Shown: piece by piece, positions 1 through 12,250 of the stretch | How positions within the stretch are numbered: position 1 is the stretch's first letter | How the letters are laid out: each line of letters starts with the position of its first letter | DNA from: Thunnus maccoyii | Taxonomy: Eukaryota > Chordata > Actinopteri > Scombriformes > Scombridae | Length of the DNA: 64,000 nt | NCBI RefSeq assembly: GCF_910596095.1 | Contig: NC_056534.1 | Span: forward strand, 8,308,990-8,372,989 | Direction: 5' to 3' | Program-made: the position numbers and the translations under genes | The notes under the pieces: generated by a model | The model's input: the letters and a program-made list of their open reading frames with translations, nothing else | The model's database searches: none | Told to the model about the DNA's origin: nothing

Positions 1-806
1 CGTATGGAAGACGGAATAAGAATAAAGAGTGAGAAGAACAATGTGTCATTGCTTCCAGCAATCACACAATAAAGATTTTGATGTATTTTGATGATCATTA
101 ATCCAGTGTAGAAGTGTGATCAACTGATCGATTTTGTCTTTAAATAACATGATGCACTCTTGACCTTCTCTATTGACGTTTATGTGTCGTAATCACATTG
201 TTCTGTTTTAAGTAAGATGCTTCGCACCTTGTTAATGTAGGCAAATTAATGTCTAGTTTGTTAGGAAAGAAGAAATAGAAAAGGTTATCTGAAGTGAATG
301 ATACACATTGACTCTGATTCTAAGAAGTGATAGTTAGAAAAATGAACTAAATGCAAACTGGAAATTGTACAAGACAGGCATGACACAATATATGCAATTG
401 TTATTGATTATCTTACAGGAAACAGGTGTCTGCAGACAGAGGAGTATGACTATGCACAAATTGTGTGTGTTAACAGTTGTGTTGAGCAGAGGCTGAAAGT
501 ATAAAGTGTTTGTGTGAGCTATACAAGGTGTTCCTCTTGCTGCACAGCTCAGGGAGCTCGTATGCAAACGCTTTACTGATTTATTAAAGGCAGTTGGACT
601 GCAAGAAAAATACTGTGTCTCTGGTATTTAATTACCTTAATCACCTAACTAGACAAATTGATATTTCAGCTGCAGCTTTTGTTTATTTTTCCAATATGTA
701 AAAATAAACAAAAAACTGTAATCAATCAATCATTCTTGTTTCTATTTTTTAGACAAACCCACTCTGCAATCTGCATCAACACAAAGCATTTAAATTTAAG
801 AATTAC

Positions 807-2634
807 CTGTGACAACCAAAGTCACTCCAGAAAAATCTGACTGTTTCCGTCCTCCATGATGTTGTTCCAATCTGAATGTGTATTCTGCAGAGTCGTTCTT
901 CTTCAGCTGTTTGATTCTCAGGATGTGTTGGTTCTTCACACTGTCATGATACTTTACACGACTTGCAAGCTCAATCACCTTTTTAACTTCCTCCTCACCA
1001 CCTGCCGTTATTTTATACCATAATTTTGACTTGGGCCTTGGCTTTTTAGGATACGAATAATTACTTGAAATGTTCACTGAAGAGCCTCGCAGAGCACAGA
1101 TCCTCCTCCTGACATAATTCACACTCCAGCAGTTCTTATCCTCAACACCTGAAATGGACAGAACAGACTGAATAGACTTACAGTAGTTTTTAGGTTAAAT
1201 GTCCGAATGACTATTCATTCAGTTTCCACCATTGTCATTCTTTTGCAATGTCTTTAAATATCTTCAATCAATTATTTTATCCAATTTGGAAAATGTAAAA
1301 AGAAAAAAACAGATCAAGCTTTTCTTTTTCCTGTTTTCTGTGGCCATCAAGAATAGAAAAATAGTGTATATCAGTGTTCAATGTACAGTATATGTTGAAT
1401 ACATGTATATAGGTTAGAGTATGTATGTATTCTTTTCTTCATTAGAACTTCAACTTCAGATGCAGTTTTTTTTCATTTTTGGTGAGTTGCCTTTATGGGC
1501 CCTTTTGGGCTTTTAAAATCTCACCAGCACAATCTATTTTTACTCCTTTAATGCATTATGTTTTTTTCATTCTTGTTATTTTTGCAAATAAACTACACAT
1601 AAAATCTTGAGGTGGACCACAAACCCCACCAAAAACTAAGTCATATGTTATAAAATAAATCTTATTTCAGTTTTGAAGGTTTGTGCATTTTTCCGCTGTG
1701 AGCATGTGCAGTAAGTTGTAACTGTTGACAAGAGCACACTCCTCGCAGGCGCCTTTGTTCATTCAGAGTCACAGAAAAAACAGTCTAAGGCAATTTGTAA
1801 ATTCAGTTACATTTTCTGTTCTTTACAGTTGAGTGTTGTAGAAAGAAATGGTTTCATCAATTTATAGCTGTAGTCTGATTTGTAGTTTTATGAATAGCTT
1901 TATGATGAGAAAATGCTCCTGTTTCCCCTCATTGACTCTTTGATCAGACATGGTCGCACAGGGACATCTAGTGTCCACAAGTTGTGAAAGCAACTTTTTA
2001 ATATCTGCAAGATCATTATTGCATCACAGAGTAGAGTGACCAACCCTACTTTCCAGAGCAACTTTTGGTTTATTTGCCTATTTGTGACACCCAGAGACCC
2101 TCATCAGCATAGTGATTGGGGATTTTTCAGGAAGTGAATAATGCATGAGTAGTGTCACTACGTCGCATGCAATCATCATACATACTAAGCCTACTGTAGG
2201 CTAAATAGTAAGTCAGGATATTTGTGGTTAATGTAATAATGTGTATATGTTCATGACACAATCTCTAAAATGAAACGGTTAAGTATTTTTAAATTTCTAA
2301 TGTGTAATTATTGTGTAATTATTATGTGTTGTCATTATACAGACTGTGATTTACAGCTTCACAAGCGAGTCATATCAACTCAAACACCAATTAGCAGTTC
2401 ATGTTGTCTTTAATAAGACACACTGGTTACCAGCAGATCACCTCCATCACTGACTAAATCATAAGTCAGATAATGGATTAATAACACTACAAAAAAAATG
2501 AAAATGAGGTTGAATCGGCACCTCTGAAATATATTTCATGTTGCCCAATAAGCTTACAAACTAAAGACAAATGTGCCATCCTATAATATAACAGCAATAA
2601 CAGACTGTAAGTTGGTTTATACTCACAGACTTCA
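807..2634 (-). pseudogene. Type-2 CD22-like Ig receptor remnant, left copy
   Basis: One intact Ig V-type exon (807-1148, 342 nt, phase 1 at both ends, GT-AG sites) encodes a domain beginning with an NCWSVNY motif, followed by RRRICALRGSSVNIS and ending in GVTLVV. The B-strand position that is normally Cys is Ser, and the F strand reads YTFRL, so the canonical Ig disulfide is absent. About 1.5 kb upstream on the minus strand, the next Ig exon (C2 type, compare 18484-18699) is represented only by its donor side: homology stops near 2634, about 8 bases into the exon. Downstream exons would lie left of base 1. The same exon at 44326-44667 belongs to a copy whose transmembrane and tail exons are inside the window. 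I infer a 5'-truncated relic; expression cannot be judged from sequence. Confidence 0.6.
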
Positions 2635-3543
2635 AATGCGTCTGTCCATCACTGAGTCACTTACAGTTACACCATTGTTTTTTGAAATAAAGCATTTCTG
2701 TGTTCATGGTAAATAAAACAAAAGCAATATAACAAATAAATGTATGAATACAAACTTTACACACATGAAACACACTGTATTAGGGTCATTTACACTTAGC
2801 ATTAATGAGTAACTTGACAGTTACTGTATTAAAACTATATTTTGGGCTGTGGGTAAGTGAAATAATATATAAAACATATAAAAAATAATCTTAACTCAAC
2901 CCTTCTCACACCAGCACCATATAGTCTACACCTAAAATCTGGTGCAATGTATTTAAGTATTTTTAATATTTTTTATGTGTACAGCACATTGAGTTACAAC
3001 TACTGCATGAAAAGTGCAATACAAATAAATAAAGTTAAAGCAATGTTCATGTCTGATGGTAACCAGGCAACGTACAAGTTAAAATCCCTCTAGCGTTTCA
3101 TACTCGGTCCAGCCATACACCAGGTTTTGACCTAGTCTTGTGAACTTATGCATACAGGACCAGTGTGTATTGACTTTGGTATAAGAGCAGCAAACCTATT
3201 TCATAATGCTGGAGACTACATCTCTGAAGCACTACATCCAATAAATGTATAGGAGCTGTGCTGGCTATCTGAATTATCAGAATATATGTGGTCGGAAGTG
3301 AATCTGTAGAGGTTGTTAAATGCTTTTTCCACAGAACAAGGACAGTGCTTTTAAGAAATAAAGGCTTTTTAAATAGGTCACTGAAATTGTCAGCATACAA
3401 AATAAAAACAGAGTGGATTTTTTGCAGTTTGTTTTAGAGATATTGAATGGTGTGCTTCAGCTAATGTTTTAAACTCCCAGAATACAAAGTCTATAGTTTA
3501 AAGTTAATAGTACATGTGACAAGTCTCTTTGTCTTTCTGTCAG
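2635..3543. other. Unassigned spacer between Ig remnant and pla2g6 copy A
   Basis: AT-rich sequence with no exon I can support. It starts at the break inside the Ig C2 exon and runs to the acceptor of the first visible pla2g6 exon, so part of it is probably pla2g6 intron. A minus-strand open stretch around 3146-3400 has no recognisable domain. The matching spacer in the second module is about 46058-46994 and has several small indels. Confidence 0.5.
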
Positions 3544-6500
3544 GTGTGCGGAAGAGATCCTCAAAGCAGAACCAAGGCCAGCTCCAGGCTGAGGATTCTG
3601 TATATGGTGGGACGCCTCTGCACTGGGCCAAAACTGCTGAGGTGAGGAACATCAAGTGTTTTGTAGTTAGAATTAGTAGTCTGACTCTAGAGAAACCAAA
3701 GCGTTGAAGCTTTGATAGGAGAATAATGGATCTATGACCTTTGATGACCTCTGTGAGCAAGCCCAAGTTTAAACAACATTTACAAAACTAATTTCATCCT
3801 GTATGAGTTTACGTCACTACTTCCAATCAGAAATGCTGGCCTGTCATTGAGGCGTCCCACACCAAGACATGCAAGTTAGGCTTTAGGAAGAAGTAACAGG
3901 AGAAGTCCTGTTGTTCTGTCCATTTAATAAAGTCTTCCTCTCTCTGTGCCAGATGTGTCGTTTGCTGCTGGAGCATGGCTGTATGGTGAATTATCTCAGT
4001 AAGACCGGGGAGAGCGCCCTCCACATTCTGACCAAGAAGGGCCGCTTTGAGGCAGCCATGGTGTTACTCACCCACGGAGCCAACGCCAACCTGAAGGGAC
4101 AGGACGGGAACACAGCTCTGCACCTCGCTGTGAAGGTGAGTATACGAGATATTACGTCTGCCTTGTTCTTATCTTCCAGGTGAAAGCAATAATCTTACTG
4201 ATAATCAAAGTGTTCATGAAAGGGAGGAGAAATGTCAAGGAGTGATTTTGCTAAGTAGTGGCAACACAGTATCGGTATGAGGGGAAAACACTAAGAGCTA
4301 CGACTCAGATTACAGGAGATTTATCCTAAGAATCCCAAACAATAGGGAAATGAGGCTGCACCACACATAAGGACAAACTTCACAGATCTGCTTTTCTGTA
4401 ATGGGCAGCATGCTTACACTACAAGAACATCACACATCAATGATATATATTAAAGAGAGCTGGATATTGTCATTCTGCTGTGGAAATGCAGACATTTTTT
4501 TTAAAAATAATAATAATGCACCACTTGTGTGAAACTGTGCTCATTAATTAGATGGACCACATGGAGTTGATCAAAGCTCTGATTGTATTTGGTGCTGATG
4601 TGGAGATCCACAACGACTTGGGAGAAACACCTGGACTGATCGCTGCACGCACCAGCAAAGGTAAGAGAGACATGAAGGATGGAAAGAGAGATATCAACTG
4701 TAAGGTATACAGAAGTTGAATCAGGAAAATAAGGAACAGAGTAGGAATTCTGAGTTAGGACAGTGAAAAGCTGTGTTATATTTATAGAACTTAATGTGAC
4801 TGACCTAACACGCCTGTTTGTTCTAGTTTAATCAGATTATAACATGTTAACCCATAGTCTCATTTAACAGCATGTATTCCAATGTAGATGGTAAAGCCGA
4901 TGCATGAAAATGGTTGTTATGATATAATGAAACAATCTTTAGTGCCTTGTCTCTAAATATAAAGACCAGTTGTACCGCTCTTGCTACTAATTCATTGTTT
5001 TGTGACTGTTTAGAAGCAGCATGGTTACAAAGCTTGCAGCATTTCTTTTTAAAGGTGCATCATGCAACTTTACCGTGGATGATGTAAAAACACCACACAC
5101 TCCATTGTACATTTGCAGCATATGTATAAAGCTTTGATTTGATCATTTCCAGCTACTCAGTGATTTCAGAGCTCGCTCTCTGATCTGTAAGGGGATTTTG
5201 TGGAACCAAAACTTCTCAGTTGATGTAGCTCCAGTCTCCTTCTCCATCTGCACATGTTCTACCTGTTCAACAGCAGAGGGCAGCACTTACAAAACATTTC
5301 AGTTGCAAAAGCTGAAAACATTTGCTCTTACATCAGTGCCACGATTAAGATATTTGTATCAGGCCTTCAGTACATATTTCTGATTTCTGCTCGCGTAAGA
5401 ACAGCATCCCAAATGTACTATTTATTACATGACTGCTGTATTAGATTACATTTTAGTGCACTGAGTGTTTTCTAATAAATTCAGTGTATTATGAGGATAG
5501 AATATAAGGATATAAAGCAAAAAGTAAAGGCCTAAAGTTGTGGATGTGGAAATTCAGAACTCTGTTGAGCTGTTCTCGATATGTTGACTTTTTAGTCTAA
5601 AAAAAAAAAAAATTTCAACCATAGCAACATTTACATTGCCATGCAAAAGGCAAAATAATTTGACATTTCAGTGATTTCTAATAAAGGTCTGTGCATTGTT
5701 TGTACTGGATCTGTCTGCCTATTGAAACAAGATGATTATATGAGCATATTTGTTGTTTTCACATGGAGACAAATGTGTATGAAACCGCATACTCGATGCT
5801 CTGAAGCAGAAATGATGGTAGATGGAGTTTGTTGTCATTTATTGATTTTTGTAAATGCATGATAATTGCTAACATCCTGCTTACATTCTTGCTTTCTCTC
5901 TCTGTCTCTTATCTATCACTCTCTATCTCTTCTCCTCTGCTTTTTGTGGTGTTTGTGCATGTCTAACTCCATTTGCGTGCATGTGTGTGTGTGTTTTTTT
6001 TCGTTAAAACGAAAGGTCCGAATAGAAAGATACTGCTGGACATGCTGTGTAGTGTAGGGGTCCAGCGGTGCCTCCCCCCCTCCCCTGCCAGTCCTCCCCC
6101 CATCTCCAACAAGGCCCCACCTCCAGGCATAGGTAACACCAACGTCCCATCCTCTGCCTCCCTTTACTGCACTCTGTTTCAGTGTTTCTCTCATCTACAG
6201 AATATGTCTCTGTTTGAGCTCTTTTACATTTTCTATAACTTTTTACATTTACTGTATTTTTTAGTTTGCTGATTAGTGAAAAAAATGATTTGTGTGCAAC
6301 TTTAGAATAATCCTTAATCCTTAAAATACCAAATAACAAAAAGAAGGAATGTGTGGAAAGTATTTAACAGAAAGAGGTTATTTTTTTAGTGCTAGATTTG
6401 AATTATGACTTGAGTACACAAGTGACCCAACAAGATCAGAATTTTCTGAGAAATCTGAGCTGAGGAATGTGACAGTGTGAGAGTAAGAAGCTCCTGTAAA

Positions 6501-9500
6501 TTAAATAAGATAAAGCAAGTATCCTTACATGAAAGCAACATGCACACATATCTACTTGACATTCTTGGTATAACTCCCCTGTGGCTTGTAGAAAACCCAG
6601 TGACCCCTTTCCTTTTCCATCCTTTGTACATGAATTTGATCAATACTGTTGCCATGTGTTGGTCCCACACCAATAGCTGTTATGATTGGCTCACAGGGTT
6701 TGAGGACATCATGTTCGTGGGGGCTGCAGTCACTGCAATGAGCAGAGGCACATCTGAAGTGGATGGGCCCAAAACGGGGAAAAGGAAGTGAGTATGTTTG
6801 TAATTCCACAGTTCCCCGTCTGTTTTTCATGGTTAAAGCAAGACTATGTAACTTCTGCTGAGCAGCAGCAACAGCAGCCTCTGCTGCCACAAGTGGTAGT
6901 TAATACTGAACTATTGATACCGAACTACTGTAACATGAGGGAACATTATTTGAAGGGGAACAGACTTCAACACTTGCTGTATCTAGACTGTAAGTGTGGC
7001 ATGAGCAGCATGTTTAGCAGAGCAGCAGCAGCAGCAGTGAGTGCTCCGTCTGTGTGTCTACACAGAACGTCTCCAGTGTAGACACACAGACGGAGCACTC
7101 ACTGCTACACTTGCGGTCTAGACACGGGGTTACTGTTGTGACATCCCTCGCTGTGCCTCTGGCTGATCTTATTTCTATGATTGTCTGAACCCACAGCAGC
7201 TGTGTGCTAAAATGTAGCTACTAACAGCTAGCGTTATACTGACCGACTTATGTTGCGATCCACATCATCTTCACACACCACGGAAAATACAGTCTGGTGG
7301 CCGCTAGTATGTAACTTAATTCTATTGATAACGATATAGTTACATATAGGTGAGATAACACGTGATTATAATTCACCAAAGGGCTCATCAGGCACACCAG
7401 CTGTCGCTTATTAGCTGAACACCCACCTACTCATAGAACTGGAGTTACATCCAGGTAACTACTATTTCTTGTGGGGGATCGTACCCGCTCAACCCAAGTT
7501 ACATAGTGCAAGAACAGGTGTTCAGGGAGCGGAGTGGGAATGAAAGAGGCGCTTTTTTCTCTATTACAAGTCAGTGTACCATCAAAATGATTATGAGGCT
7601 GTTATTTTAAGGTAAATAGTTGTATAATGTTGCTTTAAAGTAAAGTTTGTCACATATTTTTTCCATGAATTCTGCGCATCTGGCTATGTGGTAGCAAAAG
7701 GATAATGAATAATAATAGCAAAGTTGTTTTTTTTTTAAATATATTATTATTACTTTAACGTGAAAACATGTTATTTGTATGTGTTTCTGTCTTAGATGAG
7801 ACAAAAAGTTCTGGTGTAAAAAAAAGTAATATCTCCTCTCCTCTGCAGGATGGAAAGACTGCTGTGTCTGGATGGTGGAGGTATAAAAGGCCTGGTGCTG
7901 ATCCAGATGCTGATCGCTCTGGAGAGAGAGGCCGGTCGGCCCACCAGAGAGCTCTTCGACTGGGTGGCTGGCACGAGCACTGGGGGGATTCTGGCCCTCG
8001 CTATAATCCACGGTGAGTGTGTTTTTCTTTCTGCTTCCAAGAGTTTTCATACCCTAGCATCAAAACAATAATGGCATCTCTTCAATGTGTAGGAAAGTCC
8101 ATGGAGTACCTTCGCTGCCTGTACTTCAGGATGAAAGAGCAGGTGTTCAAAGGGTCACGACCCTATGAATCAGCACCACTGGAGGATTTCCTGAAGAAAG
8201 AATTTGGAGAGAACACCAAGATGACAGACGTCCAATACCCCAGGTAACTGTTCATGTCAAACTTATTGAAGTCCTTTCATCCTAGAAGAAATATGTTTTT
8301 GTCGTTCTTACTTCACTTGAATGTTTGAGCTTCACTTAACAGAATGATGTATGTGCAGAGTTTGACACCAGAAGACTGTTTTCACATTCAACTGCTGAAT
8401 GAGCATAAGCATAATTTGTGACATCGCAACTAGTTTGCTAATTCTGGTCCAGTATGCAACTTACACAAGTGTGATGAGGAGATTTGAAACCTTCAGTGCA
8501 CATGCAGTGAGAATGGACTTTTCAGTGAAGTAGGAGACGTCTCGAAATAAAAAATATTTGCATATTCATAGAGTCTGGATTTTTCAGTGAGGTAGAAAGA
8601 GTAGATGTCATTTTAAGAATTTCTAACCACATCAGACACATTTTTATGTCTTAAAACAAGTCTGAAGGGGATTTTAGAGTTAAATGTGTCCACTAGGCAA
8701 TAGGCAGAAAAGTGTAAAAAGGCACTAGAGACACTAGACATTTCACTAAAAGCTAAAAATGTCAACCTCATAGTGGCGCTGGAGGAAAAGTCAGGCGATC
8801 ACCAGAGTCAGTAGGATGCGTCCTCTGGGGACAATGGAGATCTGTTCAAAATGTCATGCCAATCTGTTCAGTAGTTATTGAGATATTTCATTCTGGACCA
8901 AAGTGGAGAGAAAGAAAGAATGAGTGACAGACCTCACCATCCCTTGAACAATGCTGCTAGCATGGTTAAAAACTAGTAGTAGAGGATCCAGAATCTGTAA
9001 ATGAGCAAATTTTGGTGTCAAAGTGCTGGTTTTTCAGGTTTTGATTAGAATTTCTTGTCAAACACTTTTATGATGAACAAAAGCTGAGATATCTGACTAA
9101 AATTAACCCTTTTATGTTAAACTCACATCTACTCTATTATCTTTTCACTCATACATTTGTTCTTGTACAGGGTGATGGTGACCAGTGTTCTAGCTGACAG
9201 ACATCCAGGAGAACTGCACATCTTCAGGAACTATGACCCTCCCTCCGTCCACAGAGAGCCCCCGTATGCCACCACGGCCACGTTCCAGCCTCTCACTGTC
9301 CCACAAGGTACTAGACCAACTGCACTAGTGCTCAAATGTTTTATGAATGGTGGGTGGTGGTGTGTGTTGCTGTCTGCCACAGTGTCCTTAATGTTGCCAC
9401 CAGATGGTGACATAGTAAAGTATTTTCTAACTCTACACATGGTGGTAAATTATACTCATTCATTCAGGATTATATATTTATTTAGAAAACGAAGCCTGAG

Positions 9501-12250
9501 AAGTCCATTTGTGTTGTGTTGTTTGAGTGGCAACCATGTTGTTGTTACAGGATGGGAGGATGAGGATGTGTTGATAGTAGGATACACAGTGGAGCCAGCC
9601 AGAAAGCGTAGGAAGGTGACAGCTGAAGGTGTGTTTGTGAGTGAAAAACAAAGGATCAGGTTCACAAAGAACTTAACTTGGTCAGTCACAAAATTACCTC
9701 ACAAACTCCCATCTGTTCACATATAAATATTATCCAGAATACATGCTTTTGAATACTTTAAATAGCAAAGCAGCAAAAAACATGTTTCAGCCCCACACCC
9801 TTTTCAACATGGATGAATGTGTTCACTTCTTCACTGTTTAAAACTCGGTTATTGATACACAGTGACATTTTGGCACATTTAATTTTTTATTTAAGTTTGC
9901 ACCCAGAATGATAAACTAGTCGATTAGATTGATTGTTTCATGACTTTTTAAAATCTTTACATCAGAACAACTTGTGTGGCGAGCTGCCCGCTCCAGTGGT
10001 GCTGCCCCCACCTACTTCCGACCGATGGGCCGCTTTCTGGATGGAGGGCTATTGGCCAACAACCCGACACTAGACGCCATGTCAGAAATCCATCAGTACA
10101 ACAAAGCCTTAAAAGCAGAGGTAGGTAACCTAACACCTTACTTATTTAGTCCTCCTTTGATCTTCTGTTAACTGCATGTTTAAACATGGATTTTTTAAAA
10201 AATATCAAATAATCTATCATCTCTCTTTTTAACTCTTCTCTCTCAGGGCCATGGGACGGAGGTCAAGAAGCTGGGTATAGTGGTCTCCCTTGGAACTGGT
10301 AAGCCACACAGTTGTGTCTGCAATGGCAAATAATGTAATTCACACTAACTTTTCTACATGCAAAACCAATGGTCACTTAGATTAGTTTATGTCTTACCCC
10401 ATCTTCACTATTCAACATGAGTCTATTAAAGTATAAGGCTGGTGGTTTTCTATATTTTTATTATTGTAAACAAATCTAATGTGCAGAGTCAAACCAACAA
10501 TGAACCTATCCTACTTACAAGTATTGTCTGTGTATCCAAAGCCTAATATATCATATTCCTCTGTGCCATAGACCTCTGTTGGTGTCCAAAAAATATTAAA
10601 AACATGTCAATGAGCCACACCGCTGTGAGTGACGTGTTCCTTCCCCCCGAAGGCAATAGTTACTGTAGTTTGTTTAGAAACGGCTCCAAAGATTAATAAC
10701 AGCGATAACATTTTCAGTCTCAGGAGAGACGTTCCTTGTAATGCAGGTCCTACTGGGCGTGATGCATGCTAATGCATTGTGCTAAGGAGACTCTGTTTAT
10801 AGTGTATTGATAGCTTGTTGTGCTAGATGTCACAACCTCTTGACTTTGTATATTTCAGTGCAAAGTCAAGAGACGATGACACGTCAAGATGAAAGGTCAA
10901 TATGACGTGTTCTTAATGACAACAGGGGAGCTCAGAGGAATAAGATGTATCAGGCTTTGGATAAACTCACAATACTTGTAAGTAGGATCAGTTCATTGTT
11001 GGTTCGGCTCTGCACATGAGATTTGTTGACAATAAGAAAACTATTGATTATTATTATTATTGCATAGATTAAAGGATGTTTTCAATTGCTGTTGGGGGGG
11101 GAAGGAAGAAACATGTCCTTACAAAGAGATATTAGAAATCTGACGCCTAATCAGAGTGATTTACATCCCTAACTCCTACTATGTTTGTACCTTGCTTTGA
11201 CCACTGAACTAAACAAAAAACATTTACACAACTCACAGTGAGTAACTAAATTTAGAAACTCCTCCTGCTCCTCCAGCTGTACAGTATCTGTGCTCCCGTG
11301 TGTCTCCAGGTAAACCTCCTCAGGTGGTTGTGAGCTCTGTGGATGTTTTCCGGCCTTCTAACCCTCTGGAGCTTGCCAAGAGCTTTGTAGGAGCCAAAGA
11401 GCTGGGCAAGATGCTGGTGGACTGTGTGAGTGCAGTTGGAGCACCTGCTTTTAAATTTACCTTGTTCCTTGTGTAAATCAATGAGCTCATCATCCGCTGC
11501 TGAAACTATATGTTTTTTCATATGAATTCATCCTGCCAGAGTTGTGTTCTCCACTTTTTGTGAAGCCTTTTAATATTCCTGATATTTTGGACATGACAAC
11601 CAGTATCAATAACATTCCAGAAAGTGTCTCTAAGTCTAATATTTCCTCTCTCTCTGACTGGACAGTGTACAGATTCTGATGGCTGTGCAGTCGACAGAGC
11701 AAGAGCCTGGTGTGAAATGATCGACACCATCTACCACAGGTCAGCTGACCATGAATCGGCAGCACTTCAGTTTTTTATTTACTGCTGTCTCTGCTCTCTG
11801 TTTTAACTCCAGCTGGCAAAGAGTAAATGATTATCTGCTATGTTCCTGGCCTAAACTAGACATCACTGCAGCTCTATAACATCATAGACAGTATAACTTT
11901 ACCAACCAACACCATCTGGCTTGAAGCTCGGGTGAAGCTCAGCTTGAGTGACCCACATCGTTACAGCCTGAGATGCATGTTAATCAAGTTTGTTTCTGTT
12001 TGTGTTTGTCAAATGGGCATTTATAGTATTCATTGTTGGTCTATTATCTCTAATGTACTTTAAAACGATGTAAATTTCACTATTTATTTATTGTCTTTTG
12101 TACAGATTGAGCCCCCAGCTGTCTCAAGAGGTGATGTTGGATGAAGTGAGTGACGCAGTCCTGGTGGACATGCTGTGGGAAACCCAAATGTACCTTTATG
12201 AGAAGAGAGAAGTCCTCCAATCCCTAGCAAAAGTGCTAATGGACAACTGA
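3544..12250 (+). CDS. pla2g6: pla2g6-like calcium-independent phospholipase A2, 5'-truncated copy A
   Basis: Thirteen exons with GT-AG boundaries and matching phases: 3544-3641, 3953-4135, 4552-4660, 6016-6132, 6697-6787, 7849-8012, 8093-8243, 9171-9307, 9966-10120, 10247-10298, 11310-11425, 11666-11739, 12106-12250. The translation follows vertebrate PLA2G6 from the later ankyrin repeats ([33 protein letters not shown]) through the patatin domain to the C-terminus. Landmarks, numbered from the ATG at 3953, are the oxyanion loop DGGGIKG (175-181), the nucleophile GTSTG (Ser210) and the catalytic DGG (Asp343). The N-terminal ~285 residues of the family and the promoter are not in the window. 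Exon 1 carries one extra base relative to copy B (98 against 97 nt), which breaks its frame. From the exon-2 ATG the remaining exons give an open 497-residue product with the full catalytic half. PLA2G6 hydrolyses sn-2 acyl chains of phospholipids; activity of this copy is unproven. Introns 3 and 10 hold no recognised gene. Confidence 0.72.
6843..7507. mobile_element. Non-autonomous DNA transposon (MITE-like) in pla2g6 copy A intron 5
   Basis: The ends are perfect 12-bp terminal inverted repeats, ACTATGTAACTT at 6843-6854 and AAGTTACATAGT at 7496-7507. They are flanked by a 5-bp direct repeat GCAAG (6838-6842 and 7508-7512) that would be the target-site duplication. It is about 665 bp long with no transposase reading frame. 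The interior includes a CAG-rich stretch and a large fold-back (6982-7122). I cannot assign a superfamily: the TIR recalls hAT-like ends, but a 5-bp duplication is shorter than the usual 8 bp. Confidence 0.55.
6982..7122. repeat. Large fold-back palindrome with perfect 30-bp arms
   Basis: Arms 7034-7063 and 7076-7105 are exact reverse complements (30 of 30) around a 12-nt spacer at 7064-7075. An outer pair, 6982-6997 and 7107-7122, matches at about 14 of 16. The structure lies inside the MITE-like element and is missing from the paralogous element in copy B, where sequence jumps from GAGCAGCA to ACCCACAG near 50145-50150. Confidence 0.85.
8760..8975. repeat. Dispersed teleost repeat in pla2g6 intron 7
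   Basis: The stretch containing TAGTGGCGCTGGAGGAAAAG, then GTCAGTAGGATGCGTCCTCT, then TTATTGAGATATTTCATTCT and ending near CTGCTAGCATGGTTAAAAA matches a repeat consensus I recognise as widespread in perciform genomes. The family name is uncertain to me. Partial copies occur at 51567-51760 and at the left edge of the orphan exon block at 22427. Confidence 0.55.

Noticed and set aside
6477-6890. Open frames of 104 and 112 codons on opposite strands around pla2g6 exon 5, repeated at 49582-49995
   Set aside because: Only the last part of the plus frame is exon 5 (6697-6787). The rest is intron extended by chance and duplicated with the module.
7607-8050. 147-codon minus-strand open frame
   Set aside because: It is antisense to pla2g6 exon 6 and its flanks, which carry clear conserved coding on the plus strand.
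9550-9726. Open stretch in pla2g6 intron 8 with a basic ARKRRKV-like motif, preceded by an acceptor-like CAG and readable as a continuation of exon 8
   Set aside because: Between the two modules it shows about seven amino-acid changes and one silent change, the pattern of neutral intron. It is not part of PLA2G6, and exon 8 splices in phase to 9966.
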